A stretch of DNA of 64,000 nucleotides from Siphonodentalium dalli. Taxonomy: Eukaryota; Mollusca; Scaphopoda; Gadilida; Siphonodentaliidae. Below are positions 47,539 to 60,349 of the stretch, piece by piece. The stretch covers positions 198,258,935 through 198,322,934 of the forward strand of contig CP136061.1 in assembly GCA_032622095.1 (NCBI GenBank), read 5' to 3'. Position numbers and translations under genes: made by a program. The stretch's first letter is position 1; every line of letters starts with the position of its first letter. Below the pieces are notes generated by a model. It saw only the letters and a list, made by a program, of their open reading frames with translations. It searched no databases and was not told where the DNA came from.

Positions 47539-50500
47539 AGGGTGGATACACACATACATGTAATGTCTGTATGTAAAATACATGTATTTTACATGGCCAC
47601 ACCAATAATTGACAAAATTAATCACCTGCGCGCGAGAGGTCAATTTCACCAGTGAGTAGTTATAAGCCATTATCAAACAAACTGCCATCAAGAAATTTCA
47701 GGCCAATCATAAACATGTCTTCTTTCATGGATATCGAAATGAGTAATTCTTGTCTGATATATGTTGCTGTTTTTCACGAGTTATAATTCATTTCGAAAAG
47801 TGGATTAGAGCCGGTCGATTTTATACTTGATTTGGTTCTGTCATTTCTTGGAAACAGGGTCATCCAAAACAAAAATAAAATATGCAGAATTATTTTATAG
47901 GATGATACCGGCTTGTTGAGATTTCTCTGATAATTTGAGAGCGAGCTCATGTGATAACATTAATTCAATTGGGATTGCAAATATTCATTATAGCGCCAAA
48001 AAATAATGCAGGTACAGCGTGAAATTAAAAAGAGTGACACCCCCCCCCCCATTTATATATATGTTTCTCAAGCCAAGGTTGAACAAGCTCCTAACTGCCA
48101 CAAGCTTGAATTATAACATTTTCGACCATAATCCATGATTGGGGGATGGGCTGGTTCTCGAAAGCTTCCAATAACTAAGGGAGTTAATTGAATGTATCAG
48201 CCGGGATTATCTGGGCAAGAATTACAATATAATGTTTTACTTAAATATTCCATAGTTGTAAATTTTGGGTATACATGTATAACTGTATAACACAAGAGAG
48301 GAAAGGTGACGTAGTTGGGAACTCGTAGCTAGGAAACCCTTTCGCTGAATGAAGACAAACAGCAACACCATGCATTCAAATTTAAAGCTGCATAATATGT
48401 TCATAATTATATGAATAGCATAAATTGCTGCATATTAGATTAAACACTCGTAGAAAACAGACACGACAGACATGACTACGATATTTATAAAGCAGGGTGT
48501 CAGGACTCAGGGTGCTGCATGCACACCCCCGTCGAGGAAATGTGCAATGGTGAATTTGGTAGCTTCTGTGATAATATAGCTCCCCGTGCATGTTGGGGGT
48601 GATAGCCCCATGCGTTGGGGAAGAGGCCATCACTGGTATTAACATCAATAGAAGACTGACAATGATTTAAACAGAACGTCGACCTTTTGAGTTATCGCGC
48701 GAATAATTATTTTAAGCGGCCTGACGACTTTGTCCCAGTCAACGGCTCTTCAGTGGTTCAGAGTTTAACTCACTGTGGTCAAACACAGTCGCAATGATTG
48801 GGTTGTCAGCGGACACATATTACACGGTGTGTATGATCCATGTAAGGGTGGATACACACATGCATGTAATCTCTGTAAATATCGTGTATTTGGCGTTTTA
48901 CATGGATCATACAGACCATGTAATATGTGTCTGCTGATAAACCAATCATTGCGCCTAGGTTTGACCACAATGAGTAACGCTCTGAACGTGTAGAGTGTCG
49001 TTGACTGGACGAAGTCGTCCGGCCGCTTAAAATAATTGTTCGCGCGATAACCCAAATGTTGGACGTTCTGTTTAAATCATTGTCAGTCTTCTCTTGGTTG
49101 TATACCAGTGATGGTCCCAGGATTTCCACAATGCAGGGGCTATATTATACCGGAAGCTACCGGACTGATCATTACATATTTCATCGACCGGAGTGGGGGG
49201 GGGGCATGTAGCAACATGAGGCCTACCCCCCTGAAGCCACGAAGCCACTCCTGATTTGTAAATATTGTAGTTGACAGTCATATCTGCCGTGCCTGTTTGC
49301 TACGAGTGATTAATCTCATATGCAGCAATTGATGCTATTCATATAATTATGAACATATTATTACAGCTTTAAATTTGAAGGTATACAGAAGGTGGTGTTG
49401 CTGCATGTGTGTCTTCATTCGTGAAAAGGGTTGTCCAGCTACGAGTCCACAACTACGTCACCTTTCCTCTCTTGTGTTATATACACACAATTTACAACTA
49501 TGGAATATTTAAGTAAAACATTATGTTGTACATTCTTGCCCAGATAATCCCGGCCGATACATTCAATTAAATCCCTTAGTTATTCGAAACTTTCGAGAAC
49601 CAGCCCCCTCCCCCAATCATGGATTATAGTCCATAATGTGATAACTCAAGCCTGTACAGGCTAAAATGGTGACAGTTAGGAACTTGTTCATCCTTTGGCA
49701 TGAGAAGTATATACTGCTGTGTAAATTCTGGGTTAAAATGGAGGGGGGGGGGTTGACTCTTTTTTCTTTCAACGTTGTACCTGCATTAATGTTTTTGGCG
49801 CTGTAATGGATATATGCAAAGAAATCCCAATTGAAAGTTATCACATGAGCTCGCCCTCAAATTATCCGAGCAATCTCAACAAACTGGTATTGTCTGTCTT
49901 AATGTTCCAATGCCTGTATTCAAGGCATGAGAGCACCATATCGGATTGTTAAAATTTGAACTGAGGCCATGCATAGTCGAGGAACAAATATCCTTATCCT
50001 GACTCGATTCGGCGTTGTCCGATTAGGCTAAATCACTTTATAACATGGAATCCACCATGTATGAGTTAGTTGATTGCCATGTGTATTAATATAGCACTTC
50101 CAAAATGTGGAGCCAGAAAGCCGTTCGGGTTCTGCTGGACGAGATCAAATTGGGAGTCAGTGTGTGGGGCATTAAACACTTATGTATCACAATCGTCATA
50201 AAATAGCTTCAAAAGTATACACATTTATTTTTATTTTGGATGACCCTGTTTCCAAGAAATGACAAACAAACTCAAATCCATTTTTCGAAATGAACTAAAA
50301 CTCGTGAAAAACAGCAACATATATCAGACAGGATTTATTCATTTCGGCATCCATGAAAAAGACATGTTAATGACTGGCCTGAAATCTCTTGATAACAGTT
50401 AGTTTGATTTTGGCTTATAACTACTCACCGGTCTCGCCTGTTGAAATGGAACGATCGCATGCAGGCGATTAATGCTATCAATGATTGGTGTGACCATGTA

Positions 50501-50551
50501 AAATACATGTATTTTACATACAGACATTACATGCATGTGTGTATCCACCCT
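47539..50551. mobile_element. Second fold-back element, about 3.0 kb
   Basis: Arms 47539-48843 and 48893-50551, inverted; ends AGGGTGGATACACACAT, flanked by TA on both sides (47537-47538 and 50552-50553). The right arm has about 330 extra bases at roughly 49890-50215. The centre (48845-48905) is a third copy of the ~65-bp terminal module. No transposase ORF. A C-run/G-run pair (48040 and 49741) is mirrored in the arms. ORFs in it are unsupported. Confidence 0.8.
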
Positions 50552-50553
50552 TA

Positions 50554-52460
50554 CGTCTCAGTTTTACATTCTTACCCCATTAATAATAATTGGGCAGCTT
50601 CAAATGGCTGGGGAGATATAATGTTTTGTGAATAGTATTTTCTGTACATCAAACAGAGGTGAATACATTCATTGTTCGCCCCTAGGCCTGATTCTAACCT
50701 CTTCACCGTGGTCACTGTTCCGGTGCGTACATGGATATATTACGGTATATGTCGCTTAAATCATATGAGTTCTTAACTTCGTTGTAATCAGGGCTGAGGG
50801 TATGCCTTGTATATTGTGTGATTTGTACTCTAAAATAGATCTTAAACATGTTTGGAGTACAAAATAAACAGCAAAATACTATTAATATCCGATACTTCGA
50901 AAAATAAATAGGTCACTTTGTGGGCTGAACTATTTTGAGTCAAATCAAGAAAATCATCTAACTTGTCATTAGTCTTCTGCGGTCTAAAATTCCTCTTGCA
51001 CCAAACGTTGACGTGTAGCAGGCAGGGACATAATAACCAGTATTTAGACAGTTATATGTTCTATTTAAAAAAAATGTTTCAATTCAACATTCCGCATTGG
51101 TTTTGTTAGTTGTCAATTAGACTATACATATGCAATATACTATGGTCAACTTAAATTAGGGCACCGCACTTGCTTAACAATTCACACTCGATATTTATGC
51201 CCAGTTTATTAACAAACTGTATAGTTCAGTAACTCTTCTCTTATACATGACGACGATTTCTCGCCATGTCGTGAGGAATAGTATAGTCTTGTGACGATTA
51301 AAGATATGGGCGACGTTGGCGGTGGGTATGCTGTTAAAATATTCACCTCCGTCAAAAACCGCCATAAACAGAAAGAATAGTAAAATATAGACATACCTTG
51401 TTCTTATACCAATCAGAAATATGGCATAAACAATATGTTATCGTCAAATGCTTTTCCTTTGTTATATAACAAAAGCAAAAATGTTACAGAACCTGGCTTT
51501 TGTTAAGATCCGGATATGGTAAACATAAAGAGCGTTTTTTGTTACCGTTTTCCTGAAATGGAAATAATAAAGAGCGTTTATATCATTTGTGTGTTATTAA
51601 CCAAAATAATTTCGCTGTGTTATGTAAACATCAGCAAAACTTCTGTAACACGAGCAGACTCTTGTTTACGTACACCATCGTACATTTTGGCGACAATATA
51701 CTATTTACGCGCTGATTATGTTTGGCATATGAACAAAACTATATCTATTTTAATATTTCTTCTGTTGATGGCGATTTGAACAAATATGAATATTTCTGCA
51801 GCGGACCCCGGGGCGAAGTTACATACACTCGAACATTTTGCAGGCAGTATAGAAAGCTACAATGTACCAGAAACCGAATGCAAACACGCAACATGCAACT
51901 GTACCACAGCTAACTATGTGAGATATAGGTTATACACTGGTGTAAATGTTTTCCATAGGCCTCAGTGTTAACGTTTTAGTGTATACTGTTGGCAATATAA
52001 ATTTGGGGTCAAAAAGTTTCTTTAAATCTGAAAAATTTACATTTGGGGAAACTTTTTAAGCAACAAGAAATTCAATTAATTGAGGAAAAACACCCCACTG
52101 CCCCGAGTGGTAATGATAAGCTATTGGAGGGTCTACTAGTTCGCATGCAGAATAGCATAATAGCATTGGATGTCTCAATGACATCAACAGCTTTAAGATG
52201 GGAATAACCTACCATATATGGTAGATATTCGACCAGGCGCTGCTTAAGTTTGTTAATTGATGACTGATGTACATGTACAATACACACAATAGTAATAACA
52301 ATTAACGTTATGATTTTGAAACTAAGCATGATAGCATATTGACAGTAAGGTGGTATTAACTACTACGAGTACTATTAGTAACAATAGTACTACTTTTCTA
52401 GCATAATATATGTGTACATAATGCATGGGAAATATTAAAGGACGAAACAATAGTTACAAT
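50554..52460. other. No gene recognised
   Basis: Two AAAGAGCG motifs in tandem (51527 and 51570), each preceded by ATAT/AACAT-type sequence. ORFs up to 87 codons lack domains. Confidence 0.4.
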
Positions 52461-52467
52461 ACAATCA

Positions 52468-52940
52468 TAACAATTAAGCGCAAGAAGAGCTAATTGCACT
52501 TAAGCGCAATATGGGAATCTCTATTGTGCTTAAGCGCAATATGGAAGTATTGAACTGTGTATAAGTGAATGATGGAATTTTCATATTGCACTTAGATAAT
52601 AAAACTCAATAAGGTAACTCTTAATAAGGAATATAGTATATAGTGTACATAAACTCCCTATAATTCAGGTGGTGTAGTCCATTCCCATGGTACAATGGGT
52701 GGAACAAATATAGGATTATTCTACTATTTGCACAAGGGCGATCTAATGAGATAGATATTAATTGCGCTTAAGTGCAATATGGATGTAATTTCGCTTATGT
52801 GTAATAGGGAATGTGTAATAAGAATATTCCTTATTGCACAGGAATATCATATTGTGCTTAAGCGCAAAAACGTATCTCTAACTTTGCTTAAGCACAATAA
52901 CTTAAGGAATTTTCTTATTGGCCTTGAGTGCAATTAGTTA
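52468..52940. repeat. Cluster of TTGCGCTTAAGCGCAA-type palindromes
   Basis: At least eight variants of the palindrome ATTGCGCTTAAGCGCAAT, often followed by ATGG, spread over 470 bases at irregular spacing. No gene nearby. Confidence 0.75.
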
Positions 52941-53352
52941 TTCGGTTAGTTAAATAATAAGTTATTTCAATTGTTTTTTCATAACCGTGCAGCCCTTATT
53001 AGAGATTCCTTAAGTAATTGCAGTTAATCGAAATTCTCTATTAAATGTCAATGTGGTTTCCCATAGAGATCATCAATGATGTCTATGCGCAAGCGCAAGG
53101 GCGACACGCCAATCTTCTCTGTTGGGATTCCAATTGTTGGCTTATTAAATATGCACATATGCTTAAGATACAGTTGCGCGCGGTTTCCCCCCAATAAACA
53201 TCCATATATTCAATATATATGTTTTGGAGCAGAATTAGGCAGTCCATGTTGGACGCCATCATGGAATTTATTTGTTTTGGATTAATTTTCACACATATTT
53301 ATTAGTTATGTGGATGGAGTTCTCATTAAGCCTCACATCCTTATATTGGTTA

Positions 53353-53481
53353 CAGTAATGCCCAAAGTAATTGACCACTTAACCACATCAGAATTATTGG
53401 TAATTTTTCAGGATTTAAAATCCTGAAAAATTACCAATAATTATGCTGTGGTTAAGAGGTCAATTACTTTGGGCATTACTG
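53353..53481. mobile_element. Mariner-type MITE, copy 1
   Basis: 129 bp, folding end to end as a hairpin. Termini CAGTAATGCCCAAAGTAATT with TA on both sides, as expected for Tc1/mariner insertion. Confidence 0.85.
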
Positions 53482-53527
53482 TAAGAGTATTGAGTTATCA
53501 TTAAACCTCAAATCCTTATATTGGTTA

Positions 53528-53657
53528 CAGTAATGCCCAAAGTAATTGACCACTTAACCACAGCAGAATTATGGGTATTTTTTTCAGCATTTAAAATCCC
53601 GACAAATTACCCATTATTCTGCTGTGGTTAAGTGGTCAATTACTTTGTACATTACTG
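53528..53657. mobile_element. Mariner-type MITE, copy 2
   Basis: 130 bp, same ends and TA flanks. 175 bases after copy 1, with the intervening sequence also repeated. Confidence 0.85.
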
Positions 53658-53703
53658 TATGAGGATTGAGTTATCATTACACCTCAAATCCTTATATTGG
53701 TTA

Positions 53704-53834
53704 CAGTATAATGCCCAAAGTAATTGACCACTTAACTACAGCATAATTATGAGTGATTTTTCAGGATTTAAGATCATGAAAAAATACCCATTATTTTGCT
53801 GTGGTTAAGTGATCAATTACTTTGGACATTACTG
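53704..53834. mobile_element. Mariner-type MITE, copy 3
   Basis: 131 bp, with a TA inserted in the left terminus (CAGTATAATGCCC). 176 bases after copy 2. Confidence 0.85.
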
Positions 53835-54059
53835 TATGTAGATGAGTTAAACCTCACATCAGTGTGTTGGGGATTTGGACCTTGACTTGGGACCTTTTGT
53901 TTTTAACGCAACAAATGCGCATACACCTTATACACACATTTCTTATGTAACCAGAGTTTTTCTTGGATAAGATGAGTTTGAAGCCTGCTTACATTTCAAA
54001 ATGTTGTCTGTTTGTATTGTCTGCAGCGGAACTCGATGTGTTGAAGCAAAAGTTACAAA

Positions 54060-55250
54060 AGATAAAATGTGTACGTAACGAGACTATAATATAACTGAAA
54101 AAATAAACTGAGGGAGGGGTGGGCGATACAGGGAACTAAGGGTTGAACCGATATAAATTTGTAGAGCGATAACGACCAATGTTGACATATTATGCATCTG
54201 AACTCTACTGTTGCAACAAGGCTATAAAATAGGGGGGTGTCAGAATCTTAGTCATCTCTATATAGTGCCAGAATAGTCATTTATGGACTTCTATAAGAAT
54301 AATAAGATGTTGGGTTGGTTATAATATGGACTCGGAGAAAAAGGCCTTTGTACCGATGAACTGACATAAATTAGTGGAGCGATGTTGCCATGTAATGCAT
54401 CGCGACTGTACTAAAGCAGCAATGATATAAAATTGGAGGGGTGGGTCTGAAATTATCTCTATTTCTATACTCTCGGGCTCCAAATAAAAGTGCAGGCCCC
54501 AATAATAGTGCAGGGGGAAATTTCATTGAAAGTTAATAAAAGTGCAGACCCAAATAATAGTGCAGGGGAAACTCTGAGCAAAACATCAACTGTTAAACAT
54601 ATTATTTTTACAGTTCGTGTAGGTCAAGTACATGTATAGGAATCAACATAGTACGTTATGTGTCATGTGGTGTTTTATTCAGTATTTAAATGTCCACATG
54701 TGTGTCATATACATGCATAAAGATATAAACTCATCATTTTGGTATCAGAGTCATATAGAAATCTTGAGTTTGTGCTGATTTCAATTTTCATAGCCTCAAA
54801 ATTAATAAACGTGCAGACCCAAATAAGCACTTTCTCAAGAAAATAATAAACGTGCATGCATGTTTATTTGGAGCCCAAGAGTAGATGGCACCATGATTAT
54901 ATAGAAAGGAATAGCAATTGATATACGTATACGGTATACTATAGTAATACCATAGACATATAAGTATCACGCGATAATATATTACGTAACGTGACTATAC
55001 CGATGAAAGAAATAAATAAATTGGACCAGGATTAGAGGTTGGGTTGGTTATATGTGGATAATTGGATATGGAATTCATACCGATGAAACGATACAAATTA
55101 GTGGAGCGATAAAGACCAATGTTGACACTTAGTCAGGCTATGCGAGAGAAAATAGGGGTTGATACGATAGACCAAAATAAATTTGTCGGGTGATAATGAC
55201 CAATGTTGACGTATATATTATTATAAAGTAACGCGACTGTACTGGACTGT
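54060..55250 (+). repeat. Degenerate repeats (AATTAGTGGAGCGATAA unit)
   Basis: Variants of ATAAATTTGTAGAGCGATAA followed by GACCAATGTTGACA occur near 54155, 54365, 55090 and 55175. The element at 54467-54887 is inserted among them. Confidence 0.6.
54467..54887. mobile_element. Short inverted-repeat element, AAATAAAAGTGCAG units
   Basis: Left end TACTCTCGGGCTCCAAATAA; right end is its inverse (GGAGCCCAAGAGTA). Subterminal AATAATAGTGCAGG and AATAAACGTGCAG repeats on both sides. About 420 bp, non-coding. Confidence 0.65.
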
Positions 55251-55555
55251 CATTTTTCAAAATTTTAAGCCGAGACTTGGTGTGTGTGAGTGGGATACTA
55301 ATATATTACTAAAATGACAGAGTACAGCACGTAATTATGTTTTAGATGGAAGAAATGAATTTTTTTCAATGATAAAATTTAACATGGCATTTGCCATTAA
55401 AATCGATATATGTCAATAAAACTGTCATTTTTCAAAATTTTAAGCTGAGACTTGGTGTATGTGCCTGTGATAGTTATATATTCATAAAATAACAGAGTCC
55501 AGTGCGTAATTATGTTTTAGATGGAAGAAATTGAATTTGTTTTCGATAATAAATT
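55246..55555 (+). repeat. Tandem duplication, 175-bp period
   Basis: ACTGTCATTTTTCAAAATTT begins units at 55246 and 55421; both continue to ATGTTTTAGATGGAAGAAAT. Confidence 0.8.
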
Positions 55556-57280
55556 TGACGGGCCATCGAGTGCGCGTAAGCCTTAATTTGTAAACAAAGT
55601 TTTGTCAATAGTCGTTTTGGTCAAACTATCCCTTTTTAGACCGGGACAGCAGATCCGAATAGTAGCTAAGATGTATTTAGATAGAATTATCAAAAGAATT
55701 TGACTGATTAGAGTGCATTGTATGAGAATCGAGTGGAGAAATATTGGTGACATTTTCACAAAAACACGCCAATTCGGCAATGACTGCTACTTGAAAGTTG
55801 CAGACGAGCGCTCGTTAATATTCATGCCAAGAAATGCAGGCGTCAAACTCATCTTTTTGGAAGGTTAATCCAACATTTATATTATCAGAACAATCCTCCC
55901 AAAACACCTTCCAAATATCCAAGAAAGTTTTAATAGCTCAGACGACTGAACAGCCGAAATGAATTAATTAATAATCGTCAATGGAGGCTTCGCAGGGACG
56001 GTTGGCAATTATCACGATACGACAGGGGAACACTTTGACGTTCGTACTCATATTTCACCAATTTTTGTACCTGGCTTTCCTATCCTAAGTTTCAAGGGAA
56101 AATGGCTAATTGTACTCTATTTGTCGTTATATACATATTATACATATTTATCACACCATTTATTATTCATTTTCATAAAAATAAAATAAAAGAAACCGAA
56201 GATGACATGTTTGAAGCACGAATTTGGCGATAAGTTGTTATCAGAGTACGTTATACTTGTGATAGTTACGTTACGCACACAGTGTTCCCATATCCTATTG
56301 CGATAATCGCTTAACCCTTCGGTTTTCAACGGCATTTCAATTGGTTGAAATTAAAATTTCTCAAGTTCCAGCTCAACACGAATCTAGTGACCCAATTGGT
56401 AGAAATACTTTAGCAGTAATTCTTAGTTTTATAAGTCATAACTCTAATTTTATTGACGATACGAGCTCAACATCATAGTATGTCACTGTTTATGGCGGTG
56501 TTATCCAAACGTGTGCTTTGATAATGATTATAATTTTATTTTACGATCAAACGTCAGTGCAGCTCAGCAGAAACGCATAGGCCCTAGTTCAATTCAGCAG
56601 AAACGCATAAGTCCTACGATTATAGACACCCACTGGACGCACTTCGCGCTTCGGTCAGTGGGTGAAAAAAATCAGGTCCGTCTAGTAGGGAATTCGCCTT
56701 TAAATATTGTGTTTTCGTAACTAGTGTCAGAACCGCATAACAAAATATTGTCATATTTTACACCACACCTGACCACACCAAAAAATTCAAACTTCACTAC
56801 AAAGGGTCAATCCCTGTGCCAATGGCTATTTTACCTATGGGAAATCACAGGGAAGAGGTGTGGTGATATTTTTATGCAAAAATAACACAAGGCTATTGAC
56901 CAATCAGGGCCAAGTGTCTATTTTATTATCTCCTATTCGAAATTAAATGTTACCTGTAAATAGCATTCAGTTATATCGCAAGAATAATTCATACAGTATT
57001 CAACGGCAGTGTGTTAACACCGATTCATGTGGAATTACCGAAATTTTACTTCTCGTGCGTTATCTTTAGTAAATATGCATTTGATATGCGTGTTGCCTTT
57101 TATATGCTGGCTCCATATGGGTTTCTATGAGAAAATGCCTGCATAATCGCCGTGCAAAATAGTCAGTGTATGAACGTACGCTTAGAACTCTTTAATCTTA
57201 AACCCTTCATTGCGTTCATCTAAACTGTATGGGACTGCATTCAGTCGAATGATTCGGCTAATAACCAGTATATTGGTTGC
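55556..57280. other. No gene recognised
   Basis: A short duplicate at 56560-56610 (CAGCAGAAACGCATAGGCCC and CAGCAGAAACGCATAAGTCC). An inverted pair near 56750-56875 (CACCACACCT / AGGTGTGGTG) marks a small hairpin element. Confidence 0.4.
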
Positions 57281-57297
57281 GTGAGCGTGCTTGTATT

Positions 57298-57300
57298 TAT

Positions 57301-57372
<72 letters not shown>

Positions 57373-57383
57373 TCATCATCATC
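57298..57383. repeat. (TA)n microsatellite with (ATC)n end
   Basis: About 35 TA units broken by one GC, then ATCATCATCATC. On the minus strand this could be the microsatellite tail of a LINE or SINE ending at 57725-57384. ORFs reading (YI)n are artefacts. Confidence 0.85.
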
Positions 57384-57423
57384 AGAAGGGGAATTAACAG
57401 AGAACATACCCACTTTACGCATG

Positions 57424-57505
57424 AGTATACTCACATCCAACAGACGAAATCCCAACGAACACAGAGTATACTCACATCCAACAGACGAAATCCCAACGAA
57501 CACAG
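57424..57505 (+). repeat. 41-bp tandem duplication
   Basis: AGTATACTCACATCCAACAG starts two identical 41-bp units, and a third begins (AGTATATATT). Confidence 0.9.
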
Positions 57506-57729
57506 AGTATATATTCTGAGCAACGACACGACTTTCGCCGAAACTGGAAACGAATTCTACAACAAGGACCGCCAAAGAATATTCGGGAAGCCGCGCCACC
57601 AGACACGGGTACATATATGAAAACAATATCAACCTCCGCCTTGCATTAGAACATCTGAAATTAAATGTGAATATGAAACCCGACGAACTTCGTACATCCT
57701 GCTGACGATCCACACCACCGTTCATGTTT

Positions 57730-60340
57730 CATTTAAAGACATATTGTGGGATTTCTTCAGTGAATAAAATTGTTAAGAAGGCGTCCCATTCATGAATTTC
57801 AAAAGATCTCAATTTCAAACTATCAATTTGAAGGGGAAAATCATTATCCTTTATAACCAATGTATGATATATTTTTATAGCAGAACCTGTTCACCCTCAC
57901 AATTTGAGAGATATGTTCAAATTTTGTAAACAGTGGGTTTTAAAACAGAAAGAGATAAGGTATTCTTTATGTAGGTCGCGATACAGAGTTTATCAGGAAC
58001 TATTAAAAAAAACTACACTGCATTAACTAGACTATATATATATAAGTATGAACACAACTATGACAAGCATTCATTCTACCATCTGAAATCTGCGACAAAT
58101 TAAATCAAATATTTTTAATTTCATATTTTAGATTGTTTGGCAGCCATTTGCTGAACTATTTTTATCGTGCATGCGAAGGACCAAGACAACATAAAATAAC
58201 ATACATATTATTCCACCACGTTTTCAACAATCTTACAGACATAAATGCGTAACAATGATTAATCTTTTCAGATATTATGTTGTGTTGTGGTGATTGTTCC
58301 TAAAAAAATAGTTTTGCAAATATGCAATGAAAAATTATTTATTTTCACGCAGTCAGTCATGCTTTCAGATGGTATACTGAGCACATACCCTAGTTAAGTT
58401 CATAGTCTAGATAATTATGTGTGTTATTATGCAATTATTTCCTGTCAAACTCTCTATCGACCTACCTAACACAATTTGGGTTTTTTAAAGCCACTTTTTT
58501 ACACATTTGGAAAATAAATATGATGATTGTTTGTGGATATGTCCTAGCCAAAGATTATTGTTGTTGAATGTTGGTGTTCATCAGGTCCAGAACACCTACT
58601 GAACGGTCTGAATGTCCAATGCGTGATAAATGTACCTAGCGACGTAATGAAACATAAACAAACATGCACATATATGCATATAAACGATTACGACAAACAT
58701 AAATGACTGCCAAATTGGGTGACCTAAATTGCACAGCCATTAACCCTGTTGCTGCTAATTTAAAAAAATGACATTGCTCACCGCTGAAGTTCCTATGTTA
58801 CGACATTGCGGCCGATATTTCGGTCTGCCGGAGTCAGCCATGAATCAGTTATATCACCCTGTCGCGGTTAAAGGTTCGGAAGCACATTGACCCAAACAAA
58901 ATTCAAAATGCAAACAACTGGCTATCGAAGTAAATTAACGTAAGTGACATTGCACGCATACTCTCATCGGACGATTGAAGCTAAGCAGCACGGAGTCTAG
59001 TTAGTGTTTTGATTGAGACATTTAGCCCAATTAGCAAATATACTGGACATGTTCATGACACAATGTACAATGCATTGTCAATAAGAACATCATGCTTAGT
59101 TGTGGTATCAGCTTAGCTGATATACCATACACCGATCATATTAGTTGTATACAGATGCAGACACGGCTTGAATGATAGAGTCACCAAACACTTCAAATTC
59201 ATTAGGCCAACCTGCATGGTCACTGGGATCTGTATCTAGTATATTTAGTATATCCCATATGTGCTATATAGATCAGTACCAGGGTTACCCGACGTTACCT
59301 GTGTGAAAGTGATGTGAAACCCTCTGCAGTGGACATCTGGATGGGAATAGAAAATACTCTTGCTCAGAGTGTTACACGTATTCTCATAAATTGTACAATG
59401 TATATCCAAATGGCATCACAAACCGTCATTTTTGTCGAAGAGGTTGTCATTTTGTTTATCGCAATTAATTCGCCCCACCAAAGAAGAATTATTTATTTAT
59501 TTACAACTGCGCTTACTTCAGACGTTATAATATTTTAAATTGTACAGTCGACGTTGTTAGAATTGACGTTTTTTTTTTAAATATGTTTTATTGGGATCAA
59601 AACATGAACATCGCAAAAACGTTACTTCACAAAAATAAAAGACGACTGTTCGGCTTTAGATAGAGTTTCATAAACAATCTAGTCGGTTAGACTAAGATTT
59701 TTAGGACATCTAGTTATCATATATCCACGAAGATACAGATTATTTAAAGACATGTCCAGGTACTCCTCTGCTCATGATACTATACTGGCTAATTATTCTC
59801 AGTAAAATTTTGTTTTGCTATATATAGCCTGTATGTTCCCGACAGAGAGTGATATTTTAAGTTGTTTATATTAGGCTATGAGTATGTTCTACAGAATATG
59901 AAAGAAATCCTCTGCATCGGGCAAATGTCCACTTATCTGACAGATGCCAGTATTGGAGGATCATGAAAAGCCATGTGCTACTGACTGTTTCGTTTTAACT
60001 TATATATTTGACTGCACACTGTGACTACTATTTTTGAACATGCATTGTATTCACCTCATCTCTCCTGACGAAATGACATTGTATCTGTTTTGTGTGGAGA
60101 ATATCTTGAATGGGACAGACTTAATTTGTTATAATGCATGAGCCATTCCGACATGCCATCCTCTGATCGTTCATGGTCCCTCATTTTGCAAGAATGTATG
60201 TACATCATAAGTAGAATGATAAATATTCTTTTAATGCTTTTTGTTATGGATCTGGTTTTGTTGGCTTTACAATATGAATGCCCTGATTCCCGTCTCCACA
60301 TGACATGCAGTGAGAATATATAATTGTTCAAGTGACTTAA
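57730..60340. other. Intergenic, nothing recognised
   Basis: AT-rich. No ORF with a domain, splice pair or structured RNA was recognised. Confidence 0.4.
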
Positions 60341-60349
60341 TTCGGTCAC

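Noticed and set aside
57277-57519. (YI)n-rich ORFs
   Set aside because: Translations of the (TA)n microsatellite and a 41-bp tandem duplication.
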